DNA of 64,000 nucleotides from Mya arenaria (taxonomy: Eukaryota; Mollusca; Bivalvia; Myida; Myidae): NCBI RefSeq assembly GCF_026914265.1, contig NC_069125.1, forward strand, positions 76,695,546-76,759,545, in the 5' to 3' direction. The stretch's first letter is position 1; every line of letters starts with the position of its first letter. The position numbers were made by a program, and so were the translations under genes. Below, piece by piece: positions 61,301-64,000 of this stretch. The notes beneath the pieces are model-generated. The model was not told the origin of the DNA. It was given only the letters and a program-made list of their open reading frames with translations, and ran no database searches.

Positions 61301-62880
61301 TTTAATCCCCCAAGTATTTTAATATGACAACATTCTAAGTCAAGTAGATTGTATGGTATCATACATTTAATACGTAGATAGCTAATGTAGTGTCGCTTGA
61401 CCTAGGCTAGACTATATGGCATACACCAGGACTCGGTGGGGATGACATAAACGAATACATTTTCATTTAATTTTGAGTTACAAAGTTTTACGAGGGAAAA
61501 AAAACACTTTTTTCTACATGGTTAAGAAAATAAGGAGTTAGGCTATTTTACGACGGAACATTTTATCAAAGATTTGTTGAAATTCACTGCACTTAAACAG
61601 AAAAGTCTTTTCATTAGATGAATTTGTTTTTTCGTGCCATTTTTTTCCAAAGACCCCGTATATTTTCAAATATTTTGAAAAAAAAAAGATACTTAAATAC
61701 ACGCATTCCTGGTTACCGAAAAGCAAATCCCCGCTGTTGATTTCATATTGTCAAAAAAGCCACAATATATTGACAATTGTTACTGTCATTGATTTGCCCC
61801 TGCCCCCATCCTTATCTTATAGAATGCTTCATTTTTTAATGCAAATATTTTTTTAACTAAATTCCATTAAAATATTCGTACCTTAAACTTGCAAAGCTCT
61901 CAAAACACCTACACGTGTTATTATCAGTACTCTTGCCAATTTTGAGAACTTTTAGTTTTACTTAATGTTAATGAAAAGTCACATAAAATCACAGGCTGTC
62001 ACTTAACGTGCAAACCTCAGTATATATTAAATGGACATGCATCTAAGACATATGGTATGAGAGGAAAGATGTTAATCCATATGCTGCATTTTTTTGTAAA
62101 ACATGTTATTCATTTCAAGTGTTTTTCAGTTTTTCATCTCTCCCGTATTTTGTGATTTTTTGGATAATAGATGGACCTAATCTTTAGCAAATAAGAATGT
62201 TTCCCAACCATTAGCTAGTAGCTTGATGCTGATAAATCGGCAAGGGATTTCATGATTTAGTTTCTAATCACTTTTGACATCAATCTAATACATACGGAAA
62301 TACCATGTATAAAGTTATAAACAGACTAACTTACATAACATGTAGATGCTAGTTGGACCACCAGGAACGCTTATATATAAACACTATGTTGTATAAAAAT
62401 ATGTTCTATATAACAGAATATCATGGCGACATGAAACGAATCTCATTCTCCGAAATACATCTGTCATAATTCAAATGTATCGTCATGGCGACTCTTAAAA
62501 GTCGATCACCAACTGAAAAACATGATTTTGCGATGAAATGATCAGAAAATAATTGCACACGTTACATTTAATCATATATTGACCACTTTGATAGTTTGAC
62601 CACAATATGGTGCTGTGCTGATATCGCCGTATAAGATACTGCGCTGTGTTCAAAGGTTAAATTCCTACGAGAGTTTGGAAATACAAAGCTTATGCATTTA
62701 TTATGATATCTATATATCTATATAACTGTTTGCTAATTAACAGAATCCTGAAAGCTGCGCTGATCTTGAACGTTAATATCCATAAAGATCCCCAAATAAA
62801 CAATGACAAAAACATAATAGTTTCGACAGATTTAGGATTGCAATTTGCATATTCAAGTGAAATATTATAATTAATTAATT
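58326..62880. other. Gene-poor AT-rich region
   Basis: No gene or repeat family recognised with confidence. Two ORFs near 59171-59455 (minus) and 61013-61327 (plus) have no support. Confidence 0.4.
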
Positions 62881-62884
62881 GAAT

Positions 62885-63380
62885 CTTGCTCGTATTTAAC
62901 GAACATTTAGCATTTAACGAGCACAGAGAACATTTAACGAGCATTGATCATTTAACGAGAACTGTGAGCATTTAATGAACACTGTGCGCATTAAACGAAC
63001 ACAATGATCATTTAACGAAAACTTTGAGCATTTAACGAACACTATTTGCATTTAACGAACCCTTAAATTAAGCATTACAAAAACACTAAGCATCTATCGA
63101 ACATCGCAACAACACGAGCATAAACTCAACACTGTGATCATTTTACGGACAATGTGAGCATTTAACGAAGAACTTGAGCATTTAACGAACACTTTGAGCG
63201 CTTATTGAGCACTTGGAGCATATACCGGACTCTGTGAGCATTTAACGAACACTGTGAGCAATTACCGAACACTATGAAAATTTGACGAACACTATGAGCA
63301 TTTGACGAACACTATGAGCATTTAACGAACCTTAAAATAAAGCATATAACGATCACTTTGAGCATTTAACGATCTCTTAA
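62885..63380. repeat. Minisatellite, about 20-21 bp unit
   Basis: About 22 imperfect copies of GAGCATTTAACGAACACTGT, with irregular spacing and diverged copies around 63070-63130. Confidence 0.85.
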
Positions 63381-63519
63381 ATAATCATTGTACATGTGAG
63401 TTTTTTCATCAAATCTATTTCGATTCGGCTAAATATACTCGTTATCAAACACTACCAGGTCAGGCAAATATTTTTAAACTGTAAACTGATAAACGGAACT
63501 TGTGTTAGATCTATTTGAT

Positions 63520-64000
63520 AAAAAAGTTAAGACTATCTTATTTTATGGCTGTGAGGTTTGGGGATTTTACCCTGGTAGCAATATAGAACGAATACATACA
63601 ATGATTTGTAAGAAATTATTAGAGGTTAAAACCTTGACACAAAATGATTTCTGACATGGTGAACTAGGAAAAATAGATTTGTATTCTAATCGATTGACAT
63701 ATATTTTAAAATATTAGTTCAACATTGTAGTGAAAGAAAGTGTTCAAAGAATATGTATAAAACTATGTTAAATGAAATTGAAAATAACCCAAGAAAAAAT
63801 AACTGTACAGTAAATGTTAAAATATGTTATGTAATTAAGGATTTCATGAGTCTGGATTGCCTAAGGGGTGGGCAAACCAAACACATTTATCGGTGTTTTT
63901 TAGCGTTGAGTTAAGGATATTTTTACCCAAAACTGGTACAGAATATTTGAGAACTCAACCGTTATGTGTCGTTATAAAAAAATTGGCAAAAACTGAGTTA
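63520..64000 (+). mobile_element. Decayed LINE, C-terminal end of ORF2
   Basis: Translates to ILFYGCEVWGF-like residues, then NIERIHTMICKKLLEVK, TQNDF and GELGKIDLYSNRLTYILKY, with several stops. This matches the region after the reverse transcriptase domain that I recall from mollusc LINEs (CEVWG...RIH..FCK..L.V...T.N...YGELG). It runs off the window edge. Confidence 0.65.

Noticed and set aside
61013-61327. 104-codon plus-strand ORF
   Set aside because: Low-complexity composition and no supporting signal.

Overview
This window is animal nuclear DNA, most likely from a bivalve mollusc. The basis is three conserved metazoan genes with many short exons in long AT-rich introns, plus dense repeat families of a kind I recall from clam and mussel genomes (AACAAGAG-headed tandem-core elements, PIF-like MITEs, long-TIR DNA transposons). 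Assignment below bivalve is not possible from sequence alone.

Three genes can be spliced exon by exon, with GT-AG junctions and a continuous frame throughout. (1) A fibrous-sheath-interacting protein 2 (FSIP2)-like sperm-tail gene lies on the minus strand at 18098-4349: 12 coding exons, 2158 codons, with a 5.1-kb last exon built of degenerate helical repeats. (2) A mitochondrial class-I peptide release factor of the MTRF1L type lies on the minus strand at 29568-20919: 7 coding exons, 471 codons, with PVT and GGQ motifs. (3) CPSF3 (CPSF-73), the pre-mRNA 3'-end endonuclease, lies on the plus strand at 40299-50136: 16 coding exons, 696 codons, with all metal ligands present.

Layout: 1-4.2 kb is intergenic with foldbacks and MITEs. 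4.3-18.1 kb is the FSIP2-like gene; its introns hold a tandem-core element and a 39-bp minisatellite of about 39 copies. 18.1-20.9 kb is intergenic with two MITEs. 20.9-29.6 kb is MTRF1L; its largest intron holds a hAT-like element into which two tandem-core elements are nested. 30-34.3 kb is a repeat island with octamer/TATA/hairpin units, one of them split by a solo-LTR-like insertion. 35.1-39.1 kb is a 3.9-kb element with matching ends and a 5-bp target duplication; it contains a small two-exon ORF, broken zinc-finger exons, a tRNA-like SINE and another nested repeat. 40.3-50.5 kb is CPSF3. 50.6-51.9 kb is another tandem-core element. 54.9-58.3 kb is a 3.4-kb long-TIR DNA transposon with an Academ-like decayed coding region. 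62.9-63.4 kb is a minisatellite, and the right edge holds a decayed LINE end.

The most interesting signals lie in the repeats rather than the genes. The 146-bp core of one element carries a perfect estrogen-response-element palindrome next to an ERR/SF-1-type half site, repeated about twenty times inside host introns. The TIRs of the 3.4-kb transposon carry arrays of a YY1-like motif. A four-copy unit combines an octamer, a TATA box and a perfect hairpin. The three genes do not form a pathway; they are independent neighbours.
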